Shown: in pieces, positions 26,627 through 35,480 of the stretch
Numbering within the stretch: position 1 is the first letter of the stretch
Layout of the letters: every line of letters starts with the position of its first letter
NCBI RefSeq assembly: GCF_001625655.1
Contig: NZ_AUYB01000122.1
Location: forward strand, 17,205 to 81,204
Direction: 5' to 3'
DNA from: Pseudoalteromonas luteoviolacea DSM 6061
GTDB lineage: Bacteria; Pseudomonadota; Gammaproteobacteria; Enterobacterales; Alteromonadaceae
Length of the DNA stretch: 64,000 nucleotides
Notes under the pieces: generated by a model
The model's input: only the letters and a program-made list of their open reading frames with translations
Told to the model about the DNA's origin: nothing
Database searches by the model: none
Made by a program: the position numbers and the translations under genes

Positions 26627-27025
26627 TTATTCTGGTTTAGTTTGTTGGAGTATTAGAAAAATTAGTCCAATGATCCCCGTTAGCGCTAAACCTGATAACA
26701 AAAAAGGATCCATCGCTATTTTTTCATGGAAACTAAATGTACCTGCTGATATCTTCTTCCAGCCCATAAAGTGTTGGTTGGCGGCAACAACAGCGCCAAA
26801 AAAACCTACAACGAGTGCGATGTACTTGGTTATCCAATGCGAAGCAATGGGCAAAATCAATAAAATTCCCAATATGCCTATAACTGTGCGTTGTGTTCTA
26901 CAATATGGGCAGACGTAAACAACGCCCGCTAGCTCTACAGCCCAAGCTGTAATGCTTATAATAATAGCCAGAGACGCGATGATTCGGCTGTGCTTAATAT
27001 ATGTTTCTAATTTGAGTAGTACCAT
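26627..27025 (-). CDS. DsbB-like membrane protein with a single CPYC motif
   Basis: A 132-residue membrane protein from the ATG at 27025 (AGGTCA upstream; the longer frame to 27091 lacks a site). Four hydrophobic helices are at about 14-34, 49-66, 69-88 and 107-126. The first periplasmic loop carries CPYCRTQR (C39, C42), which resembles the C-x-x-C plus Q-R of DsbB quinone-linked disulfide oxidoreductases. DsbB has a second cysteine pair in a later periplasmic loop; here that loop (about 89-106) has no cysteine. It may be a shortened DsbB relative or a different redox protein. No DsbA-like partner is next to it. Confidence 0.6.
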   Translation of the reverse strand: MVLLKLETYIKHSRIIASLAIIISITAWAVELAGVVYVCPYCRTQRTVIGILGILLILPIASHWITKYIALVVGFFGAVVAANQHFMGWKKISAGTFSFHEKIAMDPFLLSGLALTGIIGLIFLILQQTKPE

Positions 27026-27356
27026 TGTTGACCTATTACTTGGTATTAGCTTGTACCCAATAAAGGGGTTGCCTTCGTTATAATGTAACACTTAGTATGA
27101 GGTGTAGGCAATTTTTTATTCCTAATTATTTTAAGTTATAACTTTTTTATATGTAGGTGAATACGTAAAAAGTATATAAAAGCAAAACTTTTCAAACGGT
27201 TACTATTAAGCTGAAGTAATGGTAGGAGTTGTTGAGCTTGTCAGTTGTTGCAATCGCTAGGCTCCCAGCGATCAAAGATTTAAGTTTAATGAGTAGGCGA
27301 TTGCCCCACTGCAAAGTCATAACTAGTTTGCGTAGGCTTTAGTGAGTAAGGGTTAT
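27026..27356. other. AT-rich intergenic region
   Basis: About 330 bases between two minus-strand genes, without a credible ORF. The first 80 bases should hold the promoter of the DsbB-like gene. Confidence 0.35.
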
Positions 27357-27387
27357 AACAAGGTCAAGTTGTAAGCTCAACCTTGTT
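27357..27387 (-). terminator. terminator of the 27397 gene
   Basis: AACAAGGT (27357-27364) pairs with ACCTTGTT (27380-27387), with a shorter inner stem (CAAGTT and GCTCAA only partly pair). It lies ten bases after the stop of the minus-strand gene. Confidence 0.55.
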
Positions 27388-27396
27388 TAAGATTGA

Positions 27397-27711
27397 TTAG
27401 TTATTGTTTATGTAGCAAACAAACAACTCATGTTCTGGGTTATCTTGTGTATCTTCTATTAGATATTTAGCTGCAATACTATTTTGGCAGGTGCACATAT
27501 CGTAGTGGCTATACATGTATGGGCGACCTGTTTCATCTTTATCTGTTTTGGTTACGCTACATGTTGGCTCTCTCCACCTCGGATCCCACCCACTCTCACC
27601 GAAAGCAACAATTTTAATTTTGTTTGATAGAATTTTGGCTGTTAGATCATCTGATTGTGCAGAGACATTGAATGCGCAAAATGCAGCTAAACCAAGTATT
27701 AATTTTTTCAC
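27397..27711 (-). CDS. small secreted cysteine-containing protein
   Basis: A 104-residue protein with a signal peptide (MKKLILGLAAFCAFNVSA, cut after residue 18). The mature part has four cysteines (about 51, 73, 75 and 99) that could form two disulfides in the periplasm, and a WDPRWREPTC segment. No family is recognised. The ATG has a GGATGAAC-type weak site (AGGATGAACAGTG). It is near the DsbB-like gene on the same strand, but a 370-base gap and a terminator separate them, so no link is claimed. Confidence 0.55.
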   Translation of the reverse strand: MKKLILGLAAFCAFNVSAQSDDLTAKILSNKIKIVAFGESGWDPRWREPTCSVTKTDKDETGRPYMYSHYDMCTCQNSIAAKYLIEDTQDNPEHELFVCYINNN

Positions 27712-28250
27712 TGTTCATCCTTAATTAAATAGTGTTTTATATATTCAATAGAGTCTAAGCTCTACATTTTGGGTATTTTATTTATAAATTTTTTTATTGC
27801 AAGTTTTTATATTCTTTTAAATTTTTCTTTGGATGAAATGTTATGGTGTTTTACCGTTAAAGAAACGCGCATGAATTTTTCTTTAATTTTTTATAGGGTG
27901 TTAATGTTGCGAATAATTAAATTAACCGTGCGGATTTAAGGTGGTAAATTGAGTTGTTTTATAATCTTGGTTTTATATTGGATATTTGGGAATATCTTAA
28001 TGCGCTAGTTTTTTATCAATCACTCAGAGGTTTTTTCTTAGGTAATGGCCATACTGGGCTTTTACTAATTGCGTAAAAATTAGTTATATAAAGTAAAATT
28101 GGAGCGGAAAATATTCTTGTTAAATCAATGGTTAAGAGCTTTTTTGACTTTGGTAGGTATTTATAAATTTTTGATGCCCAAACCATGTCAGGCGCGTAAC
28201 GCAAAAAGCTATTTGTCGCTGATGCATAATTACTTTTAATCGTCAAAAGT
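27712..28250. other. very AT-rich region without a supported gene
   Basis: About 540 bases, among the lowest G+C of the window. A 76-codon minus-strand frame at 28016-28246 begins with TTG and has no ribosome-binding site; it is not called. The low G+C and the pseudogene next to it suggest decaying or recently acquired DNA. Confidence 0.4.
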
Positions 28251-28276
28251 GTGGGCTAACAAGCGTTTTAGCCCAC
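28251..28276 (-). terminator. terminator of the SDR pseudogene
   Basis: GTGGGCTA (28251-28258) pairs perfectly with TAGCCCAC (28269-28276). On the minus strand it is followed by ACTTTTG, nine bases after the stop at 28285. Confidence 0.7.
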
Positions 28277-28284
28277 GACTTGCA

Positions 28285-29201
28285 CTATAGAAACCTCTGT
28301 ATCGCGTTATACGCATTTTCCTGATATTGTTCGCTATTTAGATCTGGAAATAACAAACTTTGATCACATAGACGACCAGTGAGCCCCTTTTGACTTGCAT
28401 AAAATAAACCTGACTCAAAATCACTATTATATAAGCCTTGAAGGTAGCGTTTAGCCCCGATTTCTACTGTATGTACTTTGTTAAACCATAACATTACTTG
28501 CATCATACTTTTCATTATATATTGTTTAAATAGTGGTAGAGTATTGAAGCCCTCGGTTCCTGTAGTCGCGCCCGGGCTCATGGTTATAAACTTCACATGA
28601 GGGTAGCGCCTTGCCATTGCTGACATCCATAATGCACCCATGTATTTTATAGAACCGTATGAGACAGTGGCATCTTGTGTTTTTTTGAAAAAAGAACCAT
28701 TGCAAACTCTTCCTCAGAAGAGGTTGGTAACTCAGGTCGTTTCATACCCATTTCTTTGACGCCACGAGCTGCTTCTGAGCCGGCATAAATTGCAACTTTT
28801 AAAAGTTTGCCAGCTTTTAAAAGCTCTTGCGCAAGCAAACTATGTCCTAATAAATTAACTGCAAAAATTTCCGTTACACCGTTGCTATTTATCTTATTGA
28901 AGTTTTTACCACCTGTGCCGCCAGCATTCATGATAAGCGCATCAACACTACAATCAAGCCTTTGCACGGCTTCAACAACCGACACTTGGTTACTAACATC
29001 AATGATTAAAACTTCAAATATGGATCTGCCAGTTAGTTGCTCGAGCTCTAGTTTGGCTGCCAAAGCTTTTTCCATATTGCGACAGCCAAGATAGATTTTT
29101 CCTATCTCAGAATTGCTCGCTAACTGCTTTGCTGTTTCTTTACCTAAACCTGCGTTTGCACCTGTAATTAAGACTCGAGTAATCATAACTTTGCCCTTCA
29201 T
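28285..29201 (-). pseudogene. SDR family oxidoreductase broken by a frameshift
   Basis: Two consecutive minus-strand frames together encode one short-chain dehydrogenase. 29201-28647 holds the nucleotide-binding start (LITGANAGLGKETAKQL), the D-V-S motif and the N-A-G-G motif, then goes off frame. 28641-28285 holds the C-terminal half (FITMSPGATTGT). Shifting by one base near 28680-28705 (a T7 and an A6 run) restores V-S-Y-G-S-I-K-Y-M-G, which contains the catalytic YxxxK between the halves. The break therefore lies just before the active site and would destroy activity. It may be a real frameshift or a sequencing error in the homopolymers. The family is close to light-dependent protochlorophyllide-reductase-like SDRs; the substrate is unknown. 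Confidence 0.75.
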
Positions 29202-29327
29202 GTTCTTTTAAATTGATTCAATCTGATGGCTTTATAGTAGGTAAATGAGCTTAGTGATTTTTGATATTTCTTGCTGTCTTGATGGAAAACTACAAGAAAC
29301 GAACGGGGTAGTTTGTGCTCTAAAAGA

Positions 29328-29352
29328 AAAAGCCTAAATAAATCAGGCTTTT
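29328..29352 (-). terminator. terminator overlapping the AraC gene stop
   Basis: AAAAGCCT (29328-29335) pairs with AGGCTTTT (29345-29352). The stop codon of the gene at 29343 lies inside the right arm, and the minus-strand product ends in a T-rich tail. Confidence 0.7.
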
Positions 29353-30197
29353 AAAGTAACAGGGATGTTTAAGTAAATCTTATTATTTGGGTCTGCATCG
29401 TTAAAACTTGCAGGCAGAAGTTCAAAATCTGGTTTATTTGCATATTCATAGGGGCTTTTCGGTAGCCAGCTCCCCCATATATAGCGTAACGTATCTTCTA
29501 ACTTTGAAAGAGGCCCGATATGTGTAAATCGAGCGTAGGTTTGAGCCTCAAGTTCTCGTGTAATCAAGCCCTCTGGGACATCATCAAAGTTCTTGACTTG
29601 TGCTGAACAGATATATACAAATCGCGTCACATCCTCTGATTCTTCATAGCATTCGTAAATACCGAAAAAATCGCTTCCAATTCGATTGGGGATCTTATCT
29701 CGATAGGGTCTAAACCCAGACCATAGCTTAGGTAAACTAAGATCACCATCATCATATTGGGTTGCTATTCCCACGATCTTCATAGCAGGCTGAGTGATTA
29801 TTTCTGGCTCCATACTAATATTGTTTTGTAAAAAATCTAAATCACTTTCACTAAATGGCTTTTTATATAACAGTCTAAAAGGCTCGTTAATTTTCCGATA
29901 TTGTGCTGGTGTCATATCAAATAATGCCTTGAACGCTCTAGTAAATGCTTCTTGAGACTCAAACTGGCACTCGATAGCGAGATCCAGAATGCCAACGTCT
30001 TCAGTGAGTAGTCGCTTGGCCGCTAAGGTTAATCGGCGCTTGCGTAAATATTCTTTAGGTGTATCTCCTACCAATGCTTTAAACACCCTACTATAGTGGT
30101 ACGTTGAATAATGAGAGGCAGTCGCTATTTGATGCACACTGATTTTTTCGCTCAAGTGCGTCTCTATATATTCGATACTTTTTAAAAATCGATCCAT
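29343..30197 (-). CDS. AraC family regulator with GyrI-like effector domain
   Basis: A 284-residue regulator. Residues 1-105 hold two helix-turn-helix motifs (SVHQIATASHYSTYHYSRVF and ILDLAIECQFESQEAFTRAF) followed by the family line DMTPAQYRK. Residues about 130-284 form a GyrI/SbmC-like effector-binding domain (KIVGIATQYDDG; FFGIYECYEES; ARFTHIGPLSKL), the arrangement of Rob/SoxS-type activators. It is transcribed with or next to the SRPBCC gene at 30236 (38-base gap, same strand, SRPBCC first), which suggests a joint response to small hydrophobic ligands. The actual ligand is unknown. Confidence 0.85.
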   Translation of the reverse strand: MDRFLKSIEYIETHLSEKISVHQIATASHYSTYHYSRVFKALVGDTPKEYLRKRRLTLAAKRLLTEDVGILDLAIECQFESQEAFTRAFKALFDMTPAQYRKINEPFRLLYKKPFSESDLDFLQNNISMEPEIITQPAMKIVGIATQYDDGDLSLPKLWSGFRPYRDKIPNRIGSDFFGIYECYEESEDVTRFVYICSAQVKNFDDVPEGLITRELEAQTYARFTHIGPLSKLEDTLRYIWGSWLPKSPYEYANKPDFELLPASFNDADPNNKIYLNIPVTLKA

Positions 30198-30235
30198 CTC
30201 AAAATCCTCGTATTTTTTAAATGTAGTTCAGTGAT

Positions 30236-30730
30236 TTAGGCTGGATTAGCTTTTGTAAGTACTTGCGTTTCAGCATAATCCTTGAGTCCTTTTAGTAGTT
30301 TGCCAAAAGCAACGGGAAACACCAATCTCAGTAAAGGATAAAAAGGGTAAGCAAACACTTTAAGTTGCGGTGTTGCTGTCCAAGTCACTTCAGCTTTACT
30401 AGGGCCAAGTGAGCGTACGGCCATCTTCACATGATTTTGCTTGATTGGAACTATTTTTGGGTTATTGACGGGTAATACGTCGAAAGCGAGTGTTTTATTC
30501 TCTTCATTAAACTCAGTAATAATTTCTTTAACTTTTGGACCATTGGGATTATCACTTAGGTCGCAGATCCTACCTTCCATGGGGGCGCCTATGAGCCCTT
30601 TGCCCCTGCCCATAGCGACAGAGCGAGGAATCGGACCCATCCACAAATGTGCTTTATCGAATTGAGTCGCTATAAGCTCCCATATTTGTTCTGCAGGTTT
30701 ATTAATTTCTACCGTTTTAGTGATTTTCAT
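30236..30730 (-). CDS. SRPBCC family ligand-binding protein
   Basis: A 164-residue protein of the START/SRPBCC (Bet v 1-like) fold. It opens with the usual beta-strand and helix (MKITKTVEINKPAEQIWELI), then has a strand-rich middle (GRICDLSDNPNGPKVKEIITEF) and a C-terminal helix (PVAFGKLLKGLKDYAETQVL) closing the hydrophobic cavity. No signal peptide. It ends 38 bases before the AraC gene starts on the same strand, so the two are probably co-transcribed. The ligand is unknown. The gene uses a GAGAG(T)TAC-type ribosome-binding site. Confidence 0.75.
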   Translation of the reverse strand: MKITKTVEINKPAEQIWELIATQFDKAHLWMGPIPRSVAMGRGKGLIGAPMEGRICDLSDNPNGPKVKEIITEFNEENKTLAFDVLPVNNPKIVPIKQNHVKMAVRSLGPSKAEVTWTATPQLKVFAYPFYPLLRLVFPVAFGKLLKGLKDYAETQVLTKANPA

Positions 30731-30885
30731 AAGTAACTCTCATAAAGTGTCATCGATTTGATGTGGTTACTTTAAAAAAAGAGAAATGGGTTTTTTGATA
30801 TTTTTTGCTGTATTTGGCGGTTTTTTGTGTTTTACGATTAATGGAAGGTTGTTATAACGGCCCTCAAATTATCTCATTTGTATTC

Positions 30886-30906
30886 TAGGGGGAGTTGTTC
30901 CCCCTA
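30886..30906 (-). terminator. terminator of the DUF4105 gene
   Basis: TAGGGGGA (30886-30893) pairs perfectly with TCCCCCTA (30899-30906) around five bases, 11 bases beyond the stop at 30918. Confidence 0.6.
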
Positions 30907-30917
30907 AATTACACTTC

Positions 30918-32747
30918 TTACCAGTAATAGCCAAAATTCATAGATAATTTGCTTAGCTCTGTTTCTATGCTGTGCTCCCAAGACAACCTTAAATCCATCG
31001 ACTCAGAAATAGACGTCCTTTGCTCAAGCTTTATAGCTGTCTGTGTGGCATTGCCAATATGGTGTCTGTGGTTAATTGTTAACGCTGTACTAATATTGCT
31101 TGAAATGAACCAACTCGCCTTGATCTTTGCACCAGCAAACAGTCCATCACTTATTAAACTGTCAGAGAAAAAGCCAGTTGTTAAAAAGCCAGAAATGGCA
31201 AGATCAGAGCCAAAGAAGGATTTTGACAAACCGGCGCCTGTATGAATTATGGGTGTTAAACAATCACTACAATTCAACCTTTCCTGTTCTGCTCCAACTT
31301 TCAAGAACCACGAATGATTCTTATCACCAGGTAACATTGTATAGTTTTGTTTTACACTCTCGATGTTTAGTAAAGATAAGGAATACAAGTTTACTTTACC
31401 CGAATCAATTATTAGCTCGGCAGCGCCCATTGTTAGTTCAGCATGCTTTACATGTCCATAGGATGCATCCAATGCATCATAGTAAGCAGGCCTTATACCA
31501 ACTATGATGCCAAGATCATCAACCCCTATGTAACTACGAGATATTCCTCTTCCCAATGCTGGGATATTGCTTGATGCAAAATTTGTTGTGGAGGCTGATG
31601 GGGCTAATTGATATCTAATTAGAACAGCCTTTTTATAGTATAAATTGTTTTTATCTTCCGGGTCTTTCTTATCTCGTGTGAACTGATAATAATCGATTAG
31701 CGTGTCGACTATACGATACTTTGATTCTAACTGAACGTCTGAAATGCTTTGAAGTGATAGATTTTCAGGAGAAAGAGCGATAGATCTTACAATCGATTTC
31801 TCAGTAGAGTTGAGGCCAGAAAAGCGCTGGTATAGCCTGGTCTGACGAGAAGGGTGATATACAGCCTCTCCGAGTACTCGTTTACCATCGGATGTGCTCA
31901 AGTTAAGTTTTTGAATAACCTCTTGTGGCCCTACCCAAGGTTTTACATCGTCTAGAATATCTTGATCTAGCACTAATTCGATAGCTCTTGCCATGAAATA
32001 GGCACAATTTCGATTGAAGAAGAAGTACTGGAAATCAACATTCATTAACTCCCACAAGTGCGCAATGACTAATTCAGACTGTGATTTACTGAGTACGATA
32101 GGATATTCCCAAAGGTCTCTATGCTCAGTTTCGTTATAGTTATTAAAATGGTAGAAAAAAGGCTGTGTTGTAAACGAGGAGTCATAGCCACCAATGATGC
32201 CTTTTACAATATATGAAAGCATGCCTTCATTTGCTGGAATGTCTGCGCCGAAATTAATGGAAGCTTGTTCTAAACCTGTTTTGTTTTTCTGATTTATTTT
32301 TAACAACAAGTGCCCGTAATAAGAAGCTGGATTACCAAGAAACCCTGTTGCAAAAACCAAACTAAGCTGTTCTTGGTCATTTACATTTGTATATTCTTCG
32401 TAGTTTGGACAACTAACTTTTTTTATTCCTAATTTTACAAAATCTAATTTCTCTTTAAGAAACAGGTATCTGGCAGGGTACTTACATTGACCATGTTGAT
32501 TTAAGTCTAAACCTGCGGGTTCAGCGAAGGCATTAATTGTCAACCGTAATTCGTTAAGGCTACTATATTCACCCTCCGGTGATAGTAAAAAGTTTTTATC
32601 CGTAACTTTTGGACTATTTCCGCTGTAAGCGGTTAGTAACTTTAGCCACTGCTTGTGCTGGGACAAGTTATTTAAAATATGTTCTTCGGTTGCATTCGCG
32701 CTGAAACAAAGAAGTAAAAAGAATGAGTAATAAAATAGTTTTTGCAT
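30918..32747 (-). CDS. DUF4105 family outer-membrane/periplasmic protein
   Basis: A 609-residue secreted protein from the ATG at 32747 (signal peptide FYYSFFLLLCFSANA; a start at 32765 would fall inside a hairpin). The DUF4105 (Lnb-like N-terminal periplasmic) domain occupies about 100-290: FATGFLGNPASYYGHLLLKI, FYHFNNYNETEHRDLWEY and FFFNRNCAYFMARAIE, with H and C residues likely catalytic. A C-terminal beta-barrel-like part, about 390-609, ends with the aromatic NFGYYW. The gene follows a DUF3015 gene with which it is commonly paired. Hydrolytic function of DUF4105 is suspected but unproven. Confidence 0.8.
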   Translation of the reverse strand: MQKLFYYSFFLLLCFSANATEEHILNNLSQHKQWLKLLTAYSGNSPKVTDKNFLLSPEGEYSSLNELRLTINAFAEPAGLDLNQHGQCKYPARYLFLKEKLDFVKLGIKKVSCPNYEEYTNVNDQEQLSLVFATGFLGNPASYYGHLLLKINQKNKTGLEQASINFGADIPANEGMLSYIVKGIIGGYDSSFTTQPFFYHFNNYNETEHRDLWEYPIVLSKSQSELVIAHLWELMNVDFQYFFFNRNCAYFMARAIELVLDQDILDDVKPWVGPQEVIQKLNLSTSDGKRVLGEAVYHPSRQTRLYQRFSGLNSTEKSIVRSIALSPENLSLQSISDVQLESKYRIVDTLIDYYQFTRDKKDPEDKNNLYYKKAVLIRYQLAPSASTTNFASSNIPALGRGISRSYIGVDDLGIIVGIRPAYYDALDASYGHVKHAELTMGAAELIIDSGKVNLYSLSLLNIESVKQNYTMLPGDKNHSWFLKVGAEQERLNCSDCLTPIIHTGAGLSKSFFGSDLAISGFLTTGFFSDSLISDGLFAGAKIKASWFISSNISTALTINHRHHIGNATQTAIKLEQRTSISESMDLRLSWEHSIETELSKLSMNFGYYW

Positions 32748-32759
32748 AAAGAGGGTGAG

Positions 32760-32784
32760 ATGCAAGGCTTTTTACGCCTTGCAT
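32760..32784 (-). terminator. strong hairpin between DUF3015 and DUF4105 genes
   Basis: ATGCAAGGC (32760-32768) pairs perfectly with GCCTTGCAT (32776-32784); the + strand loop contains TTTTT, read as A on the transcript. It follows the DUF3015 stop by nine bases and precedes the DUF4105 start, so it is probably an intercistronic attenuator giving more of the first protein. Confidence 0.55.
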
Positions 32785-32792
32785 CAAATGAC

Positions 32793-33248
32793 TTAGATTG
32801 CAGTCATTAGTGCAGTGTAGTATGCCTGAGACTTTTCAACTTTAGTAGTTTCAGCATTAAACTCAACCATAGAAACAGCTACATTTGAACGAAGCTTTGC
32901 AACTACTTCATCTTTTTGCTCTGCAGAAACTTCTGCAATGTCTAGTAGTGCATTAAGGTGCTGACCTTCGCCACGAGCTGTGTCTTCATTTAATGAGTCA
33001 TAGCTTTCGATGATGAACTTTGCAACTTCTGTTTCTTTAACGCTACATGTTTCTGGGCTCATTGTCGCTGAAGTTACAGCTGTAGTACCGATATCCCAAA
33101 TAATGTTTGATGTAACAGCTAGAGTGCTGTTGTCTGGGAATAGTGCTGCGCCAATTCCACAATCAGAGAATGGGTTTGGGCCTTCAGCATTGGCATTTGC
33201 AGCAAAAGTTAGAGCTGTAGCAGCAGCTAATAATAGTTTTTTGTTCAT
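32793..33248 (-). CDS. DUF3015 family periplasmic protein
   Basis: A 151-residue protein with a signal peptide (MNKKLLLAAATALTFAANANA, cut after residue 21). The mature N-terminus has the family pattern GPNPFSDCGIGAALFPDN with a strand NIIWDIGTTAVTSA and one more cysteine in ETCSV, so a disulfide C29-C69 or so is likely. It belongs to the DUF3015 family, often found beside DUF4105 genes as here. Codon use is richer in preferred codons than its neighbours, and the hairpin after it suggests high expression. Function is unknown. Confidence 0.82.
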   Translation of the reverse strand: MNKKLLLAAATALTFAANANAEGPNPFSDCGIGAALFPDNSTLAVTSNIIWDIGTTAVTSATMSPETCSVKETEVAKFIIESYDSLNEDTARGEGQHLNALLDIAEVSAEQKDEVVAKLRSNVAVSMVEFNAETTKVEKSQAYYTALMTAI

Positions 33249-33944
33249 TATTTATACTTCCATTTAGCATTAAGAATAATAAAAAGTTAACCCTTTGTTA
33301 TTTGGGTGCTCTCTATTTGAATTGACGAGGATGTTAATCAGGAATTAAGTTTAAATCAACAATTATTTTTGAAAGCGAATTTTTATTCAAAACGGACTGT
33401 TGGACCGTGGAATTTTTAAGTTGCTTATAAAGCTCTTTGCCATCTTATTGATATTAATAAATTAATTTTATATGGGTTGGATGTTGAATTTGGGAGTGAT
33501 CTGTGGATAAGAGGTTGACCATACCGGAATTGTTGTATCTAACTCATTTTTTATTTGTGTAAAATTGTAAACAATAAGGGCGGTTTAAAATCGTGCTAAG
33601 CAGGTAAACCTACTAATTTTTTGGGGGCGTTGGTACTGCGTAAATTGCCTTACGAACAGTTTTTGTTTGATAAAATATGCTTTCCACCTTTTATTTTGTT
33701 GATTTATTATTTATTTGATTGTTATCTATTTTATACGTAAAAAATTAATCTTTGTGTTTTTCGCTAGCGCTGACTCATGATAAAAAAGGAGCATATTAGC
33801 ATTTGTATCAACAACATTGCTGTGAGCTTGCTTTTTAACTAATTACCAATACACTGACATTAAGACAACTCCATTCTCATATTGACCTTAAACCAAGCAA
33901 CAAGGCAGTCACTTGCTTACGAGTCAAAACAGCAGTATAAGGTC
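33249..33944. other. AT-rich region between divergent genes
   Basis: About 700 bases. It must hold the promoter of the DUF3015 gene near 33260-33330. A 21-codon ATG frame at about 33778-33843 (M-I-K-K-E-H) has no convincing ribosome-binding site. The frame of the next gene is open from a TTG at 33882. I see no repeat or RNA gene. Confidence 0.4.
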
Positions 33945-34502
33945 ATGTGGTCAGCTACTTTTTTATTACTTCTTAACATGTTGAATAGCGAACCTGAAGG
34001 CTTAGACCTTAGGTTGAGCGGGAGTGATATGTCTATAGACGTGTTGCCAGCTATTTCAGAGTACTCAATATGCAGGGGCTATCGTCTCCATAAACAAAAA
34101 TCAGCTATCGAGCTGACTGTGTTAATGTATGGCTTTGATAGCTGTGAAGACAAAGCGAACAAACTCCCTCTTGTATCACATAACTTGAATGAAGATGAGC
34201 AGTCTACCGTGCTTGCTTTAGCCAACTATTATGGAATTTATCATGCACCAAATAAATTAGGGCTGAGGTTCTCATTGAAATTTACTCAATTAAGGAAAAA
34301 AATAGATTGGTTTGTAGACAATAAAAGTCCCAATACTTCGGTGTTTACTGAGCATAGTTTTAATCGTGATATCGTTCGCATTACTTTTCAGTCAGTTCAT
34401 AAAAGCGGTTCACCTGGGTTGGAGCTTTTGATTTACTTTTTGCCTGAGACCAAAGAGATCATAAAGGTGGAAGTACATACAAAACAGCTTAAAAAATCAT
34501 AG
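33945..34502 (+). CDS. hypothetical protein with short N-terminal hydrophobic segment
   Basis: A 185-residue protein if it starts at the ATG at 33945 (AAGG four bases upstream); a TTG at 33882 would add 21 residues. Residues 2-15 are hydrophobic (WSATFLLLLNML), too short and without a clear cleavage site for a confident signal peptide. The rest is mixed alpha/beta with two cysteines near residue 55 and 77. No family is recognised. It belongs to a run of small orphan genes on the + strand up to 37131. Confidence 0.45.
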   Translation: MWSATFLLLLNMLNSEPEGLDLRLSGSDMSIDVLPAISEYSICRGYRLHKQKSAIELTVLMYGFDSCEDKANKLPLVSHNLNEDEQSTVLALANYYGIYHAPNKLGLRFSLKFTQLRKKIDWFVDNKSPNTSVFTEHSFNRDIVRITFQSVHKSGSPGLELLIYFLPETKEIIKVEVHTKQLKKS

Positions 34503-34729
34503 TGTCTTGATTGTAAAGTGAATTTTTAATTTTTAAATTGTGAACTCATTCGATAATGTTATTGGTGTTGGAATTTAATATTAATAATTTAGTTTGGCAA
34601 AGGGGGCATTTAAAGGGAAGTAATTGTTTGTAGACTATTTTTTATCCACGTGTAATACTTTGTAATAGTTGGATTTAAAGGACTTTTATATAGTTATTGT
34701 TGTTTAGTAACTTGCAATAAAGACACGCT
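34503..34729. other. spacer, nothing recognised
   Basis: About 230 AT-rich bases with no ORF or hairpin that I can support. Confidence 0.3.
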
Positions 34730-34972
34730 ATGGACCAAAAACTAATTGAGCAATTGAACTTTGACGAATATGCAACAGCAGAGATGCGCGAGCGAGCTGA
34801 TATCAACAAACATCATATCAACGCAACACTGTTAGTTGATGATGACTCAGTGTCAGAACAAGACCGCATAAAACTTCTGACTGAATTGAACTTATATAGA
34901 AACTCCGCTTCTATAGAGGTAGAAGAGGTAACTGATGGGGTGTTTAATTTGCGATTTGCGTTACTCAATTAA
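34730..34972 (+). CDS. small acidic hypothetical protein
   Basis: An 80-residue acidic soluble protein (D/E-rich, no cysteine, no membrane segment). The first half is helical (LIEQLNFDEYATAEMRERAD), the second has a short beta-hairpin (ASIEVEEVTDGVFNLRFALL). The ribosome-binding site is weak (AAAGAC). It does not resemble a known antitoxin or regulator to me. It has no overlapping partner and stands 500 bases before the RiPP-like gene at 35481. Confidence 0.4.
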   Translation: MDQKLIEQLNFDEYATAEMRERADINKHHINATLLVDDDSVSEQDRIKLLTELNLYRNSASIEVEEVTDGVFNLRFALLN

Positions 34973-35480
34973 GCGGCATATTTTCAACTAATGTAATTAA
35001 GTATATTAGTGGAAGCTAATAGCGAATTTTTGCTGTCTAATATTTAATATTCTCCTATTGATTATAAGTTTGTGATTTAAGATTGTGTTAGTTTTTCTCT
35101 TGCAGTTTATGTTTGATTAAAGAGTGTATTTTTAAATCTTTTTCAGCTTGACTTTGTTAAGCATAACCTCGTTAACTACCGCCCGTAGGTTTGTCTTTTT
35201 GCTATTTTACGCAAGACTCGAACTACTAATTTTATTCAGTGATTTTTACTTTTTCTTGCTTAAGGTAAGCCGATACCACTAAAAGTTGTTATGACCTGTC
35301 AATTTACACAGGTTTAAGTCACCAAGCATTTTGGTTATTGTAGTTATCAAACACATATACCTCCAGTTAACTATACCTTTAAAGTAGCGTAGGAAATTTC
35401 AGAAAAACTTTTGTTTACATTTTGGGTAGTAGGTATTAAATTTAGAACGCAATTTTATAAAAATAAAAAAGGAGCTCACG
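34973..35480. other. AT-rich region upstream of the 50-residue peptide gene
   Basis: About 500 bases without a supported ORF. A weak hairpin (ACCTGT near 35294 with ACAGGT near 35307) is followed by TTAAG. The last 80 bases should carry the promoter of the peptide gene and include its AAGGAG site at 35469-35474. Confidence 0.4.

Noticed and set aside
28016..28246. 76-codon minus-strand frame
   Set aside because: Starts with TTG, has no ribosome-binding site and no recognisable sequence; the region is very AT-rich.
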